64,000 bases of DNA from Rana temporaria (Eukaryota > Chordata > Amphibia > Anura > Ranidae): contig NC_053494.1 of the NCBI RefSeq assembly GCF_905171775.1, forward strand, positions 199,562,044 to 199,626,043. The letters run 5' to 3'. Below, piece by piece: positions 61,342 to 64,000 of the stretch. The translations under genes and the position numbers were made by a program. Position 1 is the first letter of the stretch. Each line of letters opens with the position of its first letter. The notes under the pieces are model-generated. The model worked only from the letters and a program-made list of their open reading frames with translations. It did no database searches and had not been told where the DNA came from.

Positions 61342-63265
61342 GGTTTTGCCTGCCCACCCAGCTCAGGTGGGCGCCAGGCTCAGGGCTTTTACACAAGTTT
61401 GGTCAGAGCACATAAAGGACCCATGGACTCTTTCCACGATCGATCAGGGTCACAAGTGGAGCTTTATGGGGACATTACCTCTCACCGTCTTCCAACCCAC
61501 CAAAATTCCGTCTTCTCTGGACAAGAGGAAGCTTCTCCTTCAATATGTTTCAGAACTTATCTTGAAGGGAGCAGTCGTGGAAGTCCCTTCGCACCAAAGA
61601 GGCAGGGGGTTTTATTCCCCTCTATTTTTGGTCCGAAAGAAATCAGGGGACCTTCGACCCGTTCTGGACCTCAAGCGACTCAACAGGAGAATTCAGTTAG
61701 AAGCTTTCAAAATGGAAAGTCTCCAGTCTATTCTTCTGGCAGTGAATCTAGAAGATTGGATGCTGTCGGTGGATCTTTCCGACGCCTACCTTCACGTGCC
61801 GATTCATCCTGCTTTCCAGAAGTTTCTTCGCTTTTCCATCAGCCATCATCACTTTCAATTCCGTTGCCTACCGTTCGGCATCTCTTCGGCACCCAGGACG
61901 TTCACAAAAGTCCTCCTACCTCTCATAGCACTCCTCAGGGAGAGGGGGCTCCGGGTGCATCACTATCTGGACGATATCCTGCTTTTAGCAGCGAGTCAGG
62001 AGACTCTGCTCCTCCAACGGGAGATCCTGATCTCTACCCTTCAGACTTTCGGCTGGCTGATAAATTGGCGGAAGAGCAGCCTACAACCTTCACAAGTAAT
62101 GATATTCCTGGGAGCAGAGTTGGACACCAAACGAAACAGGGTACAGCTGCCCCTAGAGAAGGTGGAGCCTCTAGTTCGGAAGGTACGGAATCTACTGTCC
62201 TCCCAATTTGCGTCAGCCAGAAACTGCCTCAGTGTGCTAGGCTCAATGTCATCGACTATTCCCATGATACAGTGGTCCCAATGGAACATGAGAACCTTCC
62301 AGAACACCTTCCTAAGGCAATGGGACGGAGTTTCAATGCACCAACGCATCAGGATCCCCAGTCGAGTGAAGCTCACTCTTTTGTGGTGGACACATCCTCC
62401 CAACCTCAGGAGGTCCAGACCTATAACTCCTCCGAGTCCGGAGATCGTTACATCGGATGCCAGCGAGAAGGGCTGGGGGGCTCACTACCGGGACCAGACA
62501 GCCCAGGGACCATGGCACTTCCCTGCCAGGGGCACAGTTTCGAACATACTAGAGCTCCGAGCCGCGTTCCAGGCACTCTTAGCCTTCGCGCCTCTGTTGC
62601 AGGGGAAGACCGTTCTAATCCGGATGGACAACAAGGTGGCGGTAGCTTATGTCCAGAGACAGGGCGGTACCCGAAGCCACACTCTACTAGAGGAGGTTCA
62701 CCCCATAATGGAATGGGCACATGCTCACCTATTGGGCCTGAGAGCAGTTTACGTTCCAGCGGCACAGAACACGTTAGCCGACTTCCTGAGCAGGGAACTT
62801 TGCTCAAACAACGAGTGGTCCCTGAACCTCCGGGAATTCTCCATTCTGACGGAGACATGGGGGACCCCAAAGATCGACCTGGCAGCAACACCAGCGAATG
62901 CCAAATGCACAAGGTTTCTTTCCAGGGCACCCTTTCCGACAGCAGAGGGGACAGACTGCCTTCTTCATCCATGGAACTTCAATCTGGGATACATCTTTCC
63001 TCCAACTCCCTTGATAGCAAGGTTCCTATCCCGGCTCCGAGGGTCATCGGTCACAGTGATCGCGATAATACCATTCTGGCCAAGGAGACCGTGGTTTACG
63101 ACTCTCCTGCAGCTCAATACCCGACCTCCAATCCACCTACCGGTCTCAGCAGATCTCCTTCACCAAGGTCAGCTCCTCCATCCGGCTCCAGACAGACTCC
63201 ACTTGACAGCCTGGAGGTTGAGAGGGCTAGACTTAGGGAGCAGGGATGTTCCCAGGCAGTTATAG
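61286..63265 (+). CDS. DIRS reverse transcriptase-RNase H polyprotein
   Basis: Copies element RNA into DNA. Counting from 61286, the RT palm has the motif-A aspartate in SVDLSDAYLHVP (D163) and YLDD at 227-230. RNase H follows with its acidic residues D391 (TSDASEKGWGAHY), E423, D448 (RMDNKVAVAY) and D499 (NTLADFLSR). The C-terminal part (WGTPKIDLAATPAN to PFWPRRPWF) is the conserved DIRS region often called methyltransferase-like. The frame is open upstream of 61286 and overlaps the gag end by at least 56 nt in another frame; no ATG is near the start (first internal ATG 61466), so frameshifting, internal initiation or splicing may be used. All catalytic residues are present. Confidence 0.88.
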   Translation: MQGLRIPRPPQVTSQSPFEVLPAHPAQVGARLRAFTQVWSEHIKDPWTLSTIDQGHKWSFMGTLPLTVFQPTKIPSSLDKRKLLLQYVSELILKGAVVEVPSHQRGRGFYSPLFLVRKKSGDLRPVLDLKRLNRRIQLEAFKMESLQSILLAVNLEDWMLSVDLSDAYLHVPIHPAFQKFLRFSISHHHFQFRCLPFGISSAPRTFTKVLLPLIALLRERGLRVHHYLDDILLLAASQETLLLQREILISTLQTFGWLINWRKSSLQPSQVMIFLGAELDTKRNRVQLPLEKVEPLVRKVRNLLSSQFASARNCLSVLGSMSSTIPMIQWSQWNMRTFQNTFLRQWDGVSMHQRIRIPSRVKLTLLWWTHPPNLRRSRPITPPSPEIVTSDASEKGWGAHYRDQTAQGPWHFPARGTVSNILELRAAFQALLAFAPLLQGKTVLIRMDNKVAVAYVQRQGGTRSHTLLEEVHPIMEWAHAHLLGLRAVYVPAAQNTLADFLSRELCSNNEWSLNLREFSILTETWGTPKIDLAATPANAKCTRFLSRAPFPTAEGTDCLLHPWNFNLGYIFPPTPLIARFLSRLRGSSVTVIAIIPFWPRRPWFTTLLQLNTRPPIHLPVSADLLHQGQLLHPAPDRLHLTAWRLRGLDLGSRDVPRQL

Positions 63266-64000
63266 CAACCTTAATGCAGGCCAGGAAGGTCACCACGAAC
63301 ACTGTCTACACCAGAGTTTGGGAAAGATTCGCCCACTTGGCGCAAACCAAAGGTTGGAATCACGCCTCTCCGGATCCTTACCAAGTCCTGGAATTCCTGC
63401 AGACGGGAATTGACAAAGGCCTGAGCTCAAGCACCCTGAAGGTGCAGATCTCCGCTCTGTCTGCCAAAACGGGCACTAGATGGGCCCTGCACCCCTTAAT
63501 AGTTCAGTTCATGAAAGCATGCATTAAAATCAGACCGCCCAGGAGACCGTCCTTTCCGGCTTGGGATCTCTCAGTGGTTCTGGAGGGGCTGTCCAATCCG
63601 CCCTTCTTTCCACTCAACTCAATCTCCTTATGGGACCTGACCCTAAAGTTGTCCTTCCTCATTGCCATTGCTTCGGCTAGGAGAGTGTCGGAGTTACAAG
63701 CTCTCATGTCAAAGGAGCCATACTTAGTTTTCCTGCCCGACAGGGTGGTACTGAGACCTTCGGATCGCTTCCTCCCCAAGGTTACTTCGGCCTTCCATTA
63801 TGGCCAGGATATCGTCTTGCCATGCCTCTCTAACGAAGATGGTGATCCACATGCCTTGGACATTAAGTCTGTGATTTCCAACTACCTATCGGCCACTACC
63901 CACCTGCGGTCAACAGACTCCCTACTGATCATACCTCACGGAGCCCGACGAGGCCAGGCAGCCACCTCTCGGACCATCGCCTCTTGGCTAGTTAAGGCCA
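62971..64000 (+). CDS. DIRS tyrosine recombinase, partial (runs off the window)
   Basis: Inserts the element by site-specific recombination in place of an integrase. The frame starts at an ATG in good context (TCCATGG) and stays open for 343 codons to the edge. It overlaps the end of the RT frame by 295 nt. The first 85 residues are Ser/Pro-rich. Then come the N-terminal core-binding domain (about 90-190) and the start of the catalytic domain, with the box A arginine in ASARRVSELQAL (R238). The H-x-x-R box and the tyrosine nucleophile lie outside. Confidence 0.85.
   Translation, partial: MELQSGIHLSSNSLDSKVPIPAPRVIGHSDRDNTILAKETVVYDSPAAQYPTSNPPTGLSRSPSPRSAPPSGSRQTPLDSLEVERARLREQGCSQAVIATLMQARKVTTNTVYTRVWERFAHLAQTKGWNHASPDPYQVLEFLQTGIDKGLSSSTLKVQISALSAKTGTRWALHPLIVQFMKACIKIRPPRRPSFPAWDLSVVLEGLSNPPFFPLNSISLWDLTLKLSFLIAIASARRVSELQALMSKEPYLVFLPDRVVLRPSDRFLPKVTSAFHYGQDIVLPCLSNEDGDPHALDIKSVISNYLSATTHLRSTDSLLIIPHGARRGQAATSRTIASWLVKA

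Larger units (their letters stand above)
59002..64000 (+). mobile_element. DIRS-type tyrosine-recombinase retrotransposon, 5' 5 kb
   Basis: DIRS elements carry gag, reverse transcriptase/RNase H and a tyrosine recombinase instead of an integrase, with inverted terminal repeats (family knowledge). Here the left terminus (CTGACGCATTCATGGCAGC) is followed by a promoter-like region, a gag frame, an RT/RNase H frame and a recombinase frame that is still open at the window edge. No stop or frameshift interrupts any catalytic region seen, so the copy looks young. The right end lies outside. It is in intron 8 of the ttc21b-like gene, in the same orientation. Confidence 0.9.

Overview
The window is vertebrate nuclear DNA from an amphibian, most likely a frog of the ranid type. 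Two multi-exon vertebrate genes are diluted by dense layers of non-autonomous DNA transposons, a large and apparently intact DIRS retrotransposon sits at the right end, and hammerhead-ribozyme-like sequences are present. The species call is inference from repeat style and protein similarity. Nothing here is bacterial or viral.

Left half (about 1-31129, minus strand): a complete UBXN4 gene (erasin/UBXD2, an ER-anchored p97/VCP adaptor of ER-associated degradation). All 13 coding exons were placed by protein similarity plus splice sites. They join in frame to 1536 nt (511 residues), close to the human length, with the UBX domain, its FPR loop and the membrane-embedded segment present. Intron 1 holds a 1.75-kb minisatellite of 28/30-bp units starting about 90 bp from exon 1.

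Centre: UBXN4 and the next gene are head to head, with 352 bp between start codons. This shared promoter is CpG-rich and carries an RFX X-box-like palindrome, GC boxes and a CRE-like site. Right half (31482 to at least 57166, plus strand): the first eight coding exons (299 codons) of a TTC21 gene (IFT139, intraflagellar transport complex A), most like TTC21B, with a GC-AG intron after exon 7. Later exons lie beyond the window.

The introns are mostly transposon-derived. The main families are: A, about 1-kb TTAA-flanked elements; C, CpG-rich MITEs ending near GGCCCAGATTCAC; D, TA-flanked MITEs ending CCGTATTTATCGG; E/F, elements ending in GCGTACACACGG; H, I, J and K, short palindromic elements; several hAT elements with 8-bp target duplications; a PIF/Harbinger-like MITE; and Tc1-like remnants. 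Many are nested. Two (perhaps three) loci fold as hammerhead ribozymes. From about 59002 to the right edge a DIRS-type element, inserted in an A-family copy, carries open gag, RT/RNase H and tyrosine recombinase frames; its gag appears to need splicing of a 77-nt intron to join its start codon to an arginine/serine-rich domain.
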